Positions 1-11,024 are shown, numbered from the stretch's first letter. The stretch is 64,000 nt of DNA from Epiperipatus broadwayi (GCA_028023455.1 JAQFVV010012400.1:18439990-18503989); one strand, 5' to 3'. Program-made: numbers and translations. The notes: generated by a model from the letters alone, not told the origin.

Positions 1-890
1 TAGATGTAGGAAGCTTGAAAGTTCAAGTTCAAGTTCCTTCTAATTGCATTGTTTAGAATATCTCATGGTATATATAAAAAACCAACACCCACTGGGAGGT
101 ATCTACATTTTTCTTCTCATCATCATCCTGCACAACTATTTTCAGTGGCAAAGACATTGGTGGATAAAACTAAGAGACTTTCTGATAATAGCCATTTTCT
201 CCAGGACATTTCTGCTTCTAAAAAAATGCTTCTTGATAATGGTTTTAATTAAGCATTATTAATAGGGCTTATACATATATAGAAAAAAAGATTTTGATAC
301 ATCAGAAATTAAAACAATTTTGCCATATATAAAACGAGTAACTGATAAAATTGGCAACATTTTAAAGAACAATAATATTCACACAGTTTACACTACTTTT
401 AAAACAAATAATGAAATATTTTCCACTTCCTAAAGATAAAATTTCTTTGAAGTGTCATAGTGTATATGAAATTCCATGTAAGGTCTGTTCACATACATAT
501 ATTTGACAGACTAATCATAGAATAAATATTAGAAAAGAAGAACACATTTTGGCAGTCAGAGAAAAATCCAATTCATCAGCTATTTATTCTCATATAAAAT
601 TAACTAATCATGATATCAATTTTGATAAAACAAATATTCTAGCAAAAATTGAACAATATGACCAGAAATTGGTAAGAGAAGCTATAGAAATTTTTAAAAG
701 GTCCAAGATCATAAATGAAAGGTGTGAATTAAAGAAAATTAACATTTTGAAGAAGCTATTGGAAGTCAAAATAAATTTTAAAACCTCTCAACCAATAGAA
801 TTTAAGTGTGAGGAGAAAAAGAAGATAAAAATGATTTTAAATCTCACATGCATTCCCATGATTTGAAAAAGAGGATGCTCTGAGGAAGAT
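1..890 (+). mobile_element. Penelope-like element remnant (RT tail, linker, GIY-YIG endonuclease)
   Basis: The + strand carries broken frames of a Penelope-like retroelement. Positions 49-252 read GIYKKPTPTGRYLHF, matching the 'V-Y-R-K-P-T-x-T-x-x-Y-L' segment that follows the RT palm. Positions 290-440 read LPYIKRVTDKIGNILKNNNI, the inter-domain linker ('L-P-Y-V-x-G-x-x-E-K-I'). Positions 455-870 give VYEIPCKVCSHTYI, a stop in place of Gly, QT, then KEEHILAVREKSNSSAIYSH: the GIY-YIG nuclease with its Cys pair and 'E-H-x-x-A-x-R'. At least three frameshifts or stops show it is dead. A short 3' stretch (CTGAGGAAGATACTTG…) continues to about 890. It ends about 220 bases before the first exon. 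Confidence 0.8.
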
Positions 891-1107
891 ACTTGTTATT
901 GTACTGAAACATCAGCAATTTAGCTATTTTACTACATGGAATATCCTAAAAATAATATTTAATCATATATATATATAAGAAGAGAGGGTGGGGGAGAGGA
1001 AACAATAGAACGAAATGAAGTAACGTAAAACCAAATCAAAAGACTACATATGTTGACAACTATATTATTAAATTAGATCCTTATAAAATAACTTTTCTCT
1101 GTTGTAG

Positions 1108-1210
1108 AAATTTTAAAGCAAGACTAGAAGTAAAAGAAACATGGTGGCAAATAAACTATGATGAAATTGTCATAGAGAATTTAATGTCAAATACTTCTTT
1201 AAAAACTCAA
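1108..1210 (+). CDS. Exon 1 in window: receptor guanylate cyclase, start of kinase-homology domain
   Basis: The exon is preceded by a pyrimidine-rich tract ending TTGTAG and followed by a perfect GTAAGT donor. After one leftover base (phase 2 entry) it encodes 34 residues starting NFKARLEVKETWWQINYDEI. The pattern 'charged juxtamembrane stretch, then W-x-I/V-x-x-E/D-D/E-I' is what receptor guanylate cyclases have just inside the membrane, before the kinase-homology domain. It ends in phase 0 with a Ser/Asn/Thr-rich stretch (MSNTSLKTQ), which in this family lies where phosphorylation-rich or glycine-loop sequence is found. Extracellular and transmembrane exons are not visible and should lie upstream of the window. 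Taken alone the match is short; it is convincing because the following exons continue the same domain in order on the same strand. Confidence 0.72.
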
Positions 1211-2362
1211 GTAAGTTTTTCTTTCATTAAATTTTTAATTTAATATGAACTATCACTCATTAATATATATGTGTACATACATATATATAATCAATATTAC
1301 CCCAAATTCACAACTCAATCAGAATAACCCAAAAACAAACAAACTCTAAAGCACAATAAATGGTTTCACTGCTACAAGCAGACTTCCGCAAGTGTAAAGA
1401 ACTACAAAATAACATATTTAAATTAAACATTACCCACAATTCCACTTACCTCTCATACACGCTTAATATTAAAAAAACTTTTAAATAAAAAAAAAGATTT
1501 AAAAAATCTTTATTATTAAAATTGTAATTCTGAAGCAATTAATTTATTTAAAAGTTCTATTAATATTAAGGGTGAATAGAAGGTAAGTAAAATTGTGCAT
1601 AGTGTTTCATTTAAATATGTTGTTATTTTGTAGTTTTTTTACACTTGAGAAGTCTGCTTGTAGCAATGGTTGTTTTTGGGCTAGTCTGGTTAATTGTGGA
1701 TTTAGGTAATTTTGATTATTTTTTGCTTTATGCTTTTAATATATATAGTACTCAAAATGATCACTTGGCTATGATAGCTAATGTATTTATAATTTCCAGA
1801 TGCAATTTTTGCGGTTTTAATACCCACAATTATATGGAATATTTCAAAATAGTAAAAGATAAAATATGAAGCAGTCTTAAATAACTATTGTCACATAAAG
1901 GCTGTTCAGTATTCCTTCAGAGAAGAATAGTTACCAAGGAAGGTTTTTTTATTTGTTTAAATAGCTATGTAATCACTTACTGATCAAGAACTTAATAGGC
2001 TACAGACAAGTTATGTAAAAAATAATAAGCTTGCTAGAAAATATCAGCTTCCTAAAAATATTTTCTAGATCCATTCAGTTTAAAATTTCATATCAAAGGC
2101 TTGACAGTTGATTGTGCATGCTATGATATTCCAAACTGTGAAACTATATGTTTAAATAATATAATCTTAAACAAATTTTACAAGCCCCTCCCCCTTCACT
2201 TTTACAAAGTCAATATAAAAAAATTGTGATGTGTAAATAATGAATTTTATTTTGCCAAATATAATATTCATCCCTCATAAACAATAGTTGAATGAATACA
2301 TAACATTAATTTGCATCATTAAAATTCCTATATAACTTTGATAATAACAATACATTGATCAA
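1211..2362. other. Intron sequence without recognised feature
   Basis: A/T-rich. An open frame at 1645-1869 has a hydrophobic start (LLVAMVVFGLVWLIVDL) but lies after the juxtamembrane exon and lacks splice context, so I do not treat it as the transmembrane segment. Confidence 0.6.
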
Positions 2363-2644
2363 TAGATAGATAGATAAATAGATAGATAGATAGATAGATA
2401 GATAGGTAGGTAGGTAGGTAGGTAGGTAGGTAGGTAGGTAGGTAGGTAGGTAGGTAGGTAGGTAGGTAGGTAGGTAGGTAGGTAGGTAGGTAGGTAGGTA
2501 GGTAGGTAGGTAGGTAGGTAAGTAGGTAGGTAGGTAGGTAGGTAGGTAAGTAAGTAGGTAGGTAGGTAGGCAGGCAGGCAGGCAGGCAGGTAGGTAGGTA
2601 GGTAGATAAACAGACAGACAGACAGACAGACAGATAGATAAATA
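2363..2644. repeat. Compound tetranucleotide microsatellite
   Basis: About 280 bases of uninterrupted tetranucleotide repeat. It begins as (GATA)n, changes to (GGTA)n for about 160 bases, passes through AAGT variants and a (GGCA)5 block, returns to (GGTA)n, then (GACA)6 and (GATA)n. The motifs differ from one another by single bases at the same phase, so the tract looks like one expanding array with spreading point variants rather than separate repeats. Confidence 0.98.
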
Positions 2645-2986
2645 AATGTGAACTCTCAGTAATATAATATAAAGATTTAATACTAAGTTGTTAAATCAAT
2701 GTTTGCATGTTGGTTCTTAAGCTGATGGTTCTTGGATCAATTTTGGATAATATAAAATACAAAATATTCAGAAAAAATGCTACGCTGTTTGAAGTAGTTT
2801 CTGGTCTACTGCTGTCTCTTAATGTTTCTTAAAATAATCCCTTGACTTATTTTTACCAAAAAAAGATTAAGAAAATTATATAATGGAATTGTCATTTCAT
2901 GTTATATGTGTAATCAGAGAATAAAAAGTTTATTTATAAATAATTCCATATTTATGCAATATTTAGATGTGAAATAAAACAATATT

Positions 2987-3206
2987 AAAAAAAACATTTT
3001 TTTTTTAAAATAATGCTTTTATGTAAATAACTGACTAAAAAATATGTGTCATTTCATAAAATCATTTGAGATTTTATTTTTATTTTTATATCCTCAAATG
3101 CTTTTATGAAATGACACTATATGTTTTTTAATCAGATTACCTTGTTATTTTTCACTTTTTAGTTAGTTGATTACATTAAAGCATTATTTTAAAAAAATGT
3201 TTTTTA
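2987..3206. repeat. A/T-rich fold-back repeat
   Basis: Left arm AAACATTTTTTTTTTTAAAA…TGTGTCATTTCATAAAA…ATTTGAG and right arm CTCAAATGCTTTTATGAAATGACA…TTAAAGCATTATTTTAAAAAAATGTTT are approximate reverse complements over about 80-110 bases, around a T-rich spacer of about 20 bases. No coding potential. It could be a decayed MITE. The arms are imperfect and A/T-rich, which lowers confidence in a transposon origin. Confidence 0.6.
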
Positions 3207-3371
3207 TATTATTTAATTTTTTAATTTTTAGTTATAAATAAAATGTAATTTCAATTTAAATAAAATAATTTTTTTTATTTGGTCTCTTTTTTACTATGTT
3301 TCTTGTTCTCTCCACAAAGAAGTGCCTGCTGTCAACAATTTTGATAATTTGTTATATTTGAGAGAAATAGA

Positions 3372-4290
3372 GAGAGCAATAAAAAAAACTAAGAAGAGGA
3401 GTAGAGATACCATTAATAAGTGGCAAGGGAGTATATACATTATCAGGTCTTTTATTTGCAGATGATATATTCTTGTGCACAGAAAGAAGGGAAGATATGG
3501 AAGTTGCTGAGGACATGCACAAGGGTGGGTAAAGAGATGGGGATTAAATTTAGTGAAGAAAAATCAAAAGTAATGATGATTAATATTGGGGAATGAGAAG
3601 ACAAAGAATTTTTATTGGGGGATATAAAGTTATGTGTGGTGAATAGATATAATTTTTTGGAAATTGTCTTAAGCAATCAGAGAAATTGCTTGGATAAATG
3701 AGAGAAAAAATTGATAAATAAAGCAAAGAAAAGAAATGGACTAATAAAGAAATTAACAGTGTTTTTATAAAATAAATATGATGTAGTTAGAATTGTATGG
3801 AAAGGAAGTGGCAGTGGCAGAGTTAATATATGGTAAGGATGTGTTCTGTGTTAATAAAGGGGTATTAGATTAGTTAGAAAAAGTACAAAGAGAAGTAAGA
3901 AGGCATGCAATAGATGTAGATGTGAATGGCAAAGAAGGCAATTCAAAAGATATGGGATGATTAAGTTTTTATATGAGAGATGCAAAATGAAAATGTTCAA
4001 TAGATTGCAATTTATGGATGATAACAGAATAGCCAAAATAGTATTTAATTGGGTTATAAGTAAAGGGCAGATAACAAAATGGGAGAAAGATGGTATGCTA
4101 TGCAAAAGATTTGAATAAAGAATTTATGTCAATATACTTATACAAAAGATGGGATGATTGTTTTAGTAGAATTGTTGAGTGTTATAGCGATAAGGAATGG
4201 GATAGAAGAATAAATGCATTAATAAAGAATAAGAAGTTGGTGAGATGGAGAACTAGTATAGAGAATAAAGAGTTTAAATATATATATATA
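3372..4290 (+). mobile_element. Degenerate LINE, reverse transcriptase and downstream part
   Basis: Reading the + strand in several frames gives 'IPLISGKGVYTLSGLLFADDI' (3395-3470), in which F-A-D-D is the RT catalytic box C. It is followed by E-D-M-x-x-x-E-x-M…K-E-M-G-I-K-F-S-E-E-K-S-K-V-M, the usual 'L-x-x-N-x-x-K-(T/S)-x-V-M' region. Then come a 'Y-N-F-L-G/E' stretch and the C-terminal helices (…LDQLEKVQREVRRHAI…). Numerous frameshifts show a dead copy. The zinc-motif end of the same type of element is found at 4640-5125. Clade not determined. Confidence 0.7.
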
Positions 4291-4639
4291 TAAAAGACAT
4301 ATTCTGCAGGTTCATCTGTCTTAAAAAATTTTAAATATTGATATTCCGACATTTTGACTTGATCACACAAGTCATCTACTAGGTGATAAAAGGTAGAAAG
4401 ACGGTTGTAGAGATGCTACAATCATTGATTTGAATAAACGTTAAAGTTCCACCAATAGTAAAAATGTTAAATTTAAGAATGTTTTAAAAAAAATCTTTCT
4501 AAATATGTCTTTTATATATGCAACCCGTGAAAATCTTTGTTTCAACAATATATATATAAGTAAATAAATGGAATATTGGTTATTTTATATATATACTTAT
4601 ATATCAATATATATATATAAAAGTAAATAAATGGAATAT

Positions 4640-5125
4640 TGGTTGTGAGATAATTTACGATAATGGCAAGGAAAGTAGTATAGTGTTTAAAGCTTGAATG
4701 GGATTTTTAGGAACAAGGTCATACAAATATAAATTAAAAAAATGTGGATGATTTAGTCTGCAAGTTGTGTAAGGAAGGCAAAGAAAATATTAGGCAATTG
4801 CTAATTGAATGTAAATGTCTGAAAGCAGAAAGGGTACAAATAATGAAGTTGTGGAAGAATAAATATAAACAAAGTGATTATGGAGAATGGGTTATTGGTT
4901 TTTATGCTGGGCTTGGGAAAAGATAAGGGTGATTTAGATATAAAGGCCATGGAGTTGATAAAAATTATGTTGTGAAAATGGAGTGGATCAAGAATATGGA
5001 AAAAACTTAGGTTGGAGAATGGAAAAGGAACGTGAAGTTGCTAACAGGTTTCTCTGGGCATAGTGGCTGAGAGATTCTTGATTCCATATAAGAAGAAGTC
5101 ACAGTGCATTGCATCACATTGCATA
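4640..5125 (+). mobile_element. LINE C-terminal zinc-motif segment and 3' end, copy 1
   Basis: Begins with ATATTGGTTGTGAGATAATTT. Positions 4744-4926 encode DDLVCKLCKEGKENIRQLLI…C, a zf-RVT-type C-x2-C…(H replaced by Q)-x4-C motif found at the C-terminus of several LINE RT proteins. It continues RVQIMKLWKNKYKQSDYGEW to a stop. The 3' end is …GAGAGATTCTTGATTCCATATAAGAAGAAGTCACAGTGCATTGCATCACATTGCAT. Sister copies are at 6990-7310 (+) and 36345-36835 (-). The 27-base stretch GTAAATAAATGGAATATTGGTTRT occurs twice just before it (4560 and 4622), separated by a (TA)-rich tract. Confidence 0.75.
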
Positions 5126-5694
5126 GTTCTATTTTTTCATATAGATTTTGGAAATGAAAATATATAAATCTCTAAGCTTTTTTTTTACATATTTTTTTTT
5201 ACAAAATATTTATGAAATATTAATTATTTCAGAAGAATAATTCACATTATAGTAGAAAATATTTACTTTTAATTAAATGTGAGTTAAAATAATATTAACA
5301 AAATTTTATTTTACAAATATAATATTTCCATTGACTCGGTTGTTAGGAGTTTTCTTGGGAAGTGTAAGGATGTGAGTTTGAATTTTAAAGGGGAATAATT
5401 TTTTTTCATTTCTAAAATTCAAAAATGTCGACATACAAACAGAAATGTAGATAATTGCAAATTAATATAAAAGATATAGCTTGATTTGTTTGTTTGTTTG
5501 TATGCTTGTGCATAAAAAAAATAGATTACAATATTTTTTTAATTTAAAAGAATTACATTTTTATTACTTTTATATTGCTTTTCTATGACTAAAATTTAAA
5601 AATATCCATATTTTGTATAGTTTGCTGCAGAATTTAGAAGACAGCATTGAAACATCACATGATCATTTCTTATGCTTACACAAGCTATTAAAAC

Positions 5695-6090
5695 TGTATC
5701 AAATACTTCATACAGTAGTGACATCAAGTGCAAGCTTAGTAATCAATGGATGTAAAAAGGTTTGTGCATAAAGCCCTTTCTAGAGCCTACTCATCCAATA
5801 TCTCCAGATTAGTTTATAGCTTTCATCAATGAGGGCTTGGTTCTGTGAGCATTACACCTAGATCTTAGAATCTAGTTCAACTCTCAAGAATCCTCCTTTT
5901 ACCTATTTAATTAACTATAAAATTATGAACCCAAGATAAAAATACAACAATGTTTTCAATACAAGAGTCATATAGTTCTGAAAACCAGTTTCTATACATT
6001 TTGATGTATTTGGTTTTATAAAACCACAGTCCACTATTATCCTTTGATAAAGATTGATACAAAACAACTAATATTTTATGTGATGGTCCT
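5695..6090 (+). repeat. Interspersed repeat family P, copy 1
   Basis: Contains the diagnostic string CAGTAGTGACATCAAGTGCAAGC…AGTAATCAATGGATGTAAAAAGG…CCTACTCATCCAATATCTCCAGA…CACCTAGATCTTAGAATCTAG…ACATTTTGATGTATTTGG. The same blocks in the same order occur at 18232-18650, 33270-33545, 36836-37465, 46950-47405 and 63640-64000. No protein coding is apparent. Some copies are arranged as inverted halves, which suggests a fold-back or MITE-like non-autonomous element. Confidence 0.85.
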
Positions 6091-6604
6091 TTTCTTTCTT
6101 TTTATTTATTTATTTTTTTGTGGTAAGATATATAGTATGTATTCATATATTTTTATAATCTTTGGGGATTAAATTTTTTTTTGTTGTTATTGGGTTTTTT
6201 TTTAGGTTCAATTTGTAAAAAGGAAGTCACAAATTGCTAGATTCCCCCCCTGTGTTTATAGGGTAAAGTATATTTATTATTGTTGTTGCTGTTGATATAA
6301 TTGTTGCTGTTGCTGCTTTTGTATTATTATGTAAATTAGAAATATATTGCACTTTTATGATTCATACCTATGGAGAGCAATACCTATAACATTTCTTTTC
6401 CAACTCCAAAAATGCTTAATGATTTACTCATGACTTTCACAGTAATTTCTAATGTTGGAAAAGAGATGTCACTAGAATCAGCAGTATAAGCTGGAGAGAA
6501 AATAATTATATTCATATTGGGTGTATAACAGAAAGTTTTATAGTTTCTTATATAATTTTTTTGATCTTTGTAATTATTTTAATTTTCTTTTATAACAAAT
6601 ATTA

Positions 6605-6965
6605 AACTAAATTTTCACACGACCCACCGCTCACCACTCTATCACATATCATTGATACACTTGAACATATATATGTTGAAAATATAAATACTCACCACTA
6701 TACATATTTCATGCTAAACCAGAAATCAGAAGTTGGTCCAGATTATCATCTCCACACATATATTCAATAAGTGCTCAGATATATATTAAGATAGCCAATC
6801 TTCATACTTTAATGGACAGGCTTCAATACACTCCACACTCCAACTCATCAAACATCCATCCCATTAAAAATCTGATGATGGAATGCTCAAAGGCTACCCT
6901 GAGGCTGAGATTCTTGTCACACCTATGTTGACCTAAAGTCAATCTGACCCCTCATGTACAGGACA
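6605..6965 (+). repeat. Truncated copy of the terminal-inverted-repeat element found at 34757
   Basis: TTTTCACACGACCCACCGCTCACC…GGTCCAGATTATCATCTCC…ATCTGATGATGGAATGCTC…CTGAGGCTGAGATTCTTGTCACACC…GTTGACCTAAAGTCAATCTGA matches 34778-35120 nearly base for base, apart from scattered differences. The right-hand inverted terminus is missing here, and the first ~20 bases on the left are missing. It directly abuts the LINE zinc-motif fragment that begins near 6990. Confidence 0.85.
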
Positions 6966-6989
6966 TAATCCATTTAATACATATACGAA

Positions 6990-7310
6990 ACATTGGGTGT
7001 GAGTTAATTTATGATAATAGCAAGAAAAGTAGTTTATTGTTTAAGGTTCAACTGGGATCTTTAGCAACAAGGGAATATATACATAAATGGAAAAATATAA
7101 GTGATTTAGTCTGCAAATTGTGTAAGGAAGGCATAGAAAAAATTAGACATCTGTTAATTCAATGTAAATGCTTGAAAGCAGAAGGTACAAATAATGAAGT
7201 TATGGAAGAATAAATATGAACAAAGTGATTATACGGAAAGTGGGTTATTGGTTTTTATTCTGGGTTTGGGAAAAGATAAAGGGGATTTAGATAAGAAGGC
7301 CATAACTATC
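6990..7310 (+). mobile_element. LINE C-terminal zinc-motif segment, copy 2
   Basis: ATTGGGTGTGAGTTAATTTATGATAATAGCAAG…GATTTAGTCTGCAAATTGTGTAAGGAAGGC. The peptide DLVCKLCKEGIEKIRHLLIQC has the full C-x2-C…H-x4-C motif, followed by a one-base frameshift near GCAGAAGGTACA. It stops at GATAAGAAGGCCAT, short of the 3' terminus seen in copies 1 and 3. The same 5' start point recurs in all three copies. Confidence 0.75.
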
Positions 7311-7547
7311 TATCAGTAATTGTCAATTTAGGCTATCAATTATTTTATTTACAGGGAAAGAAAATAAATTTTCTAAACTCGTAGGTTATTTTACTATTTA
7401 ATTGCTTTGATGTTTAAAACATATCTTTGAGTAGTAATAAGATAAATTCTGAAACCAATTAAAAATTCATTAATTATACTAAAATAATATAAATTAAGCT
7501 TATATATAAATCAGTATTTATTTTTATAGCGTCTGTATACAATTGTA

Positions 7548-7657
7548 ATTACATTCATATCGGCCTTTCAAGCCAAATTGTGCAAACGCTTTTGCGAGTG
7601 TTAACACTCGCAAAAGCGTTTGCACAATTTGGCTTGAAAGGCCGATATGAATGTAAT
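7548..7657. repeat. 110-bp perfect palindrome
   Basis: The two 55-base halves are exact reverse complements with no spacer, centred on GTGTT/AACAC at 7602/7603. Each half is more G/C-rich than its surroundings (…CGGCCTTTCAAGCC…GCAAACGCTTTTGCGAGTG). The 14-base string AAATTAAGCTTATA occurs on both sides (7491-7504 and 7659-7672). No gene reads through it; any open frame here is symmetric by construction. Confidence 0.98.
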
Positions 7658-7869
7658 AAATTAAGCTTATAAATTTTTATAATAAGAGAGAAAAGAGAAA
7701 ACAAAACAGACTCAAAGTTCTTAGTCCATTGGCATACAGGACACAATTCTTTGTCAGGAATTCTAACAACTTCTGTAGAATTAATCAGAGGCATGAAAAT
7801 GAAAAGAACTGACATATTCATAAGCTTTAACAAGGAAAGGTCTATTTGCAAATATGCCATGTGATGAGG

Positions 7870-9000
7870 CATTGTCTATTGTAAGGAAAGGTTATATGAT
7901 GATAGAAATCTACAAACTAGAACAACTCTACCTATTGATAGTATAATGGAATTATTAACAGTCTGCATAACAACAATGTATTTTAATATCTCAGAATTCT
8001 TCCAACAAAATCAAGGGATGGACATGGGATCATCACTGGCACCTTTGCTGAGCAAAATTTTCATAGAAGAACTTAACACCAAAGCCATAAATACTACTCA
8101 ATGTCTGTCTTAGGTGTGGATTTACTATATTGATGATACATTTGTAGTATGGTTGCAAGGTAAAGTGCAATTACAATCTTTCTGGACACATATCAACAAC
8201 ATATGTCCTTCAATTAAATTCACAATGGAATTAGAAAATGAGAACAAAAATTGTTAATCTTAGATGTTTTTGTGACAAGACTTCCTAAGGGTAAAGTAAA
8301 AACAACAGTGTATAAAAAACCAACACATACTGGCAAGTACTTGTCATATACATCCAATCATACCACAAGTACTAAATATGGGGTTATACTATCACTATCG
8401 AACATAGCAAAGGAAGTTTTCCTGGAAATCAATAATTTGGTGAATGAAAAGATTCACATAGAACAAATTCTCATGAGGAATGATTATCCACCAGCTGTCA
8501 TCAAGAAAACCTTTAATAGACAACAATAAGTGACATTAAAAAAAAAAACAATTATTGGTACTGTAGTTTATTTACATATACCAGGAATGGGAGATAAATT
8601 TAAAAAAATCTGCAGGCAATATAACATTACAATTGCTTTCCAAAGGCTATACCACATTTTGAGAACTTTTTACTTCTACCAAGTCTAATGTGGAAGGCTG
8701 AAGAACAAAAAATGCATCTATAAAGTGCCATATAAATGTGGAAGTGTATTGGTGAGACCTGTTGTCCTGTTGAACATTGAAAAACCACAAACTAATGGTT
8801 TAAAGAGAAAAACCAGATGTGTCTACAGTAGCAGATTATGAATATACTAATAGCCATATGTTTAATTGGAAAAATACAAAAATATTGGATGGAGAGGCAA
8901 AGGTGTAAAGAAGAAAATTCAAGGAAGATGCTCATATAATAATGGCAAATAATCCTATAAATCAATCCAGTGAGGCCATACATAATGTATGGAGGCTTCT
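7870..9000 (+). mobile_element. Penelope-like element remnant (RT palm to GIY-YIG)
   Basis: The + strand gives 'L-Q-T-R-T-T-L-P-I-D-S-I-M-E-L-L' (about 7905), QNQGMDMGSSLAPLLSKIFI (8005-8070; the family's 'Q-x-x-G-x-x-M-G-S-x-L-S-P' box), then WIYYIDDTFVVW at about 8118-8155, the RT catalytic Y-x-D-D. After a stop follow LLILDVF and TTVYKKPTHTGKYLSYTSNH (8251-8529), a linker resembling PGMGDKFKKICRQYNI (8580-8640), and a decayed GIY-YIG region (VPYKCGSVLVR…, about 8725). In-frame stops at several points make it non-functional. It is a second Penelope lineage copy, different from that at 1-890. Confidence 0.82.
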
Positions 9001-9098
9001 AATTAACCTTACATCTAGAAAAAAACATTGACGGATTCAAGAGGATTTGATCTAATCTCATATATAAATATATAAAATTTCTACTATCCATTGCCTTT

Positions 9099-9189
9099 GA
9101 CAGAGTAGTTCAATTGGTTAAAGAGTTTGCCTTAAATTTAATATTTGAAAATCTAAAGATATGAGTTTGACTCCTATGCAAATTCTGTC
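9099..9189 (+). other. tRNA-like sequence (type II shape) at the 5' side of the RTE element
   Basis: GACAGAG (9099-9105) can pair with TTCTGTC (9183-9189) as an acceptor stem with one wobble. Between them are an A-box-like TAGTTCAATTGGTTAAAGAG, an anticodon-arm-like stretch, and a B-box-like GAGTTTGACTCC with a weak T-stem. The 91-base length fits a Leu/Ser-type tRNA with an extra arm. The stem decay argues against a working tRNA. It may be a pol III promoter head or a SINE fragment attached to the RTE 5' region that begins right after it. Confidence 0.45.
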
Positions 9190-9441
9190 ACTGATAAGGC
9201 CAGCAATACATGAAGGAACCGAGCAGGGCAAATTCCTAATGTCCACTCCATACGTTCTTGTCGTTGCAGCTGTTATTACTATATGTTTATTCATATAGTA
9301 TACGAACATGGATGGGCTGCTCACCAACATGCATTAGCCAGCGTGGTGAGTTTATTGGCTTTTTACCTCTGAGTTTAAGATCAAGAAACACCATGGTCTT
9401 TCTTCTCAGTGCCTGATAAGGCAGAATGAATGTTTGTGTAA

Positions 9442-10176
9442 ATGATAAAGATTTTGCCCAATTATACAATTATGACAGACAAAAATAAAGCATGGCCCTT
9501 AATCCCAGGAGGCTGTAAAGTCACCAACCAAGGCAGCGGTTGGTGGCCGAAGGCGGAGGGTGCTAAGAATATCCTGGAGGCGGACCCAGGCTGTCATTTG
9601 ATGATGACTTTTTATTTAGGTACTCACAACTGCAGATCACTTTCAAGTGAAGGAAGATTGCAAGAATTAGAAGAAGAACTCTCTTATATTAAATGGGATA
9701 TTATTGGACTTTGTGAAGTTAGAAGAAAAGGTGAAGAGACAATTGATTTAAAAAGTGGACATATGCTCTATTATAAAGGCACAAATATTGGAAATAAAAG
9801 TGGAGTAGGATTCATTATAAATAAAAAGTGGAAGAACAATATTGTGGAGATTGATGGTGTATCAGACAGAGTGGCAAGATTAGTTATACAACTTAATAGC
9901 AGATATCAAATGCAGATAATTCAGGTTTATGCCCCAACAAGTTCTCACAGTGATGAAGTAGTAGAAGATTTTTATATGGATGTACAAAAGGCTTTTGATC
10001 AGAGTAAACAACATTTTAAAATTGTTATGGGAGATTTTAATGCTAGAATTGGTAAACAAATGAAAGATGAAAGTGTTGTAGGTAATTTTGGTTATGGTAA
10101 TAGAAATGAGAGAGGACATAGACTTGTGGAGTTTGCAGAGAAGGAAAAACTTTATATTATGAATTCTTTTTTTTGA
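9442..10176 (+). pseudogene. RTE apurinic-type endonuclease domain
   Basis: The open frame encodes an AP-endonuclease-like nuclease that nicks target DNA to prime reverse transcription. Visible motifs: THNCRSLSSEGRL (family 'T-W-N-V-R-S/T-L'; here His replaces Trp), WDIIGLCEVRRKGEE with the catalytic Glu, SGVGFIINKKWK, DRVARLVIQL, IIQVYAPTSSHSDE (catalytic Tyr/Asn region), and VMGDFNARIGK with the metal-binding Asp and Asn. The frame fails in a run of eight T residues at about 10166-10173, just after YIMNSFF; the sister copy at 51490 has TTCTTTTTTTGAG (one T fewer), so the break is a one-base slip. The true start is uncertain; the first Met at 9442 is upstream of any family similarity, and Met at 9601 or 9604 is also possible. 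Confidence 0.85.
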
Positions 10177-11024
10177 GAAAAATGTTAGAAGGAAATGGAC
10201 ATGGAAGCATCCAAATGAAGGTACAGCAGAATTGGATTATATTTTGACTAACAGGAAATACATATTTCAAGATTGTAATGTTCTTAATAAATTTAACACA
10301 GGAAGTGATCATCGATTAGTAAGGGGTAAGATACATGTTAATGTAAAACTAGAGAGACAAAAATTATTAAGAAAAACTATATTTACAGTTGATATTCCTA
10401 ATCTTCAGAAACATTCTAATGAATTTAAATTAGAACTTACAAATCGGTTTCAAGTATTAGTAGATTTTGAACATGATTCAGATTTGAATGAAATTAATAT
10501 GAAAATAACTGATACACTTTTAAAAACTGCAACAAAGATAGCTGGTAGAAAAAAGCAGCAATTGACTAATAAAATTTCTACTGAGACTAGAGAACTTATG
10601 AAGAAAAGAAGGAATATGAAGATATGCAAGAATGATGCATTAAAAAGAATTGAATATCTCGAATTTTGTAAAATGGTGCGGAAAAGAGTTGAAAATGATA
10701 TAAGAAAGTATAACTGTGAACTAGCAAGAAAATCTGTAGAAGAAAATAAAAGTCTTAAGAATGTAAAACAACATTTTGGTATTGGTAGGAAATTTATATC
10801 TGCAATAAGGAAAAAAGATGGAATTATTACTAAAAAGAGGGATGACATTATGAAATTGGTAGAAGATTTTTATCAAGAATTATATAGTAATAAAGAACAA
10901 GTACCTCCTATATCTATTACATCTTCCGAATTGCCCAGAATTTTAAATGAAGAAGTGAGAAATGCAATTAAATGTATGAAAAAAGGAAAGGCTCCAGGTA
11001 ATGATGGAATTATAATTGATATAT
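10177..11024 (+). pseudogene. RTE endonuclease end, linker and RT N-terminus
   Basis: In the shifted frame it begins near EKNVRRKWTWKHPNEG and continues ELDYILTNRKYIFQD and NTGSDHRLVRGKI, where S-D-H-R is the last catalytic motif (Asp, His) of the endonuclease. A Lys/Glu-rich linker of about 180 residues follows. Then NEEVRNAIKCMKKGKAPGND, the 'A-x-x-x-L-K-x-G-K-A-P-G-x-D' start of the RTE reverse transcriptase. The frame runs into the inserted element after GIIIDI. Translation from the internal Met at 10232 gives a 265-residue open frame whose last residue is coded by the insertion. Confidence 0.85.

Noticed and set aside
1645-1869. Open frame with hydrophobic start, possible transmembrane exon
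   Set aside because: It lies downstream of the juxtamembrane exon on the same strand, so it is in the wrong order for the receptor's transmembrane segment; no matching splice sites.
7555-7872. 105-codon minus-strand frame
   Set aside because: Runs through the perfect palindrome and antisense to the Penelope-like remnant; no protein likeness.
9880-10119. Minus-strand frames inside RTE copies (also 10450-10848, 14807-15127, 32075-32410, 52596-52928, 57336-57599)
   Set aside because: Antisense shadows of the RTE coding sequence; the same Leu/Ser-rich peptide recurs because the copies are related.
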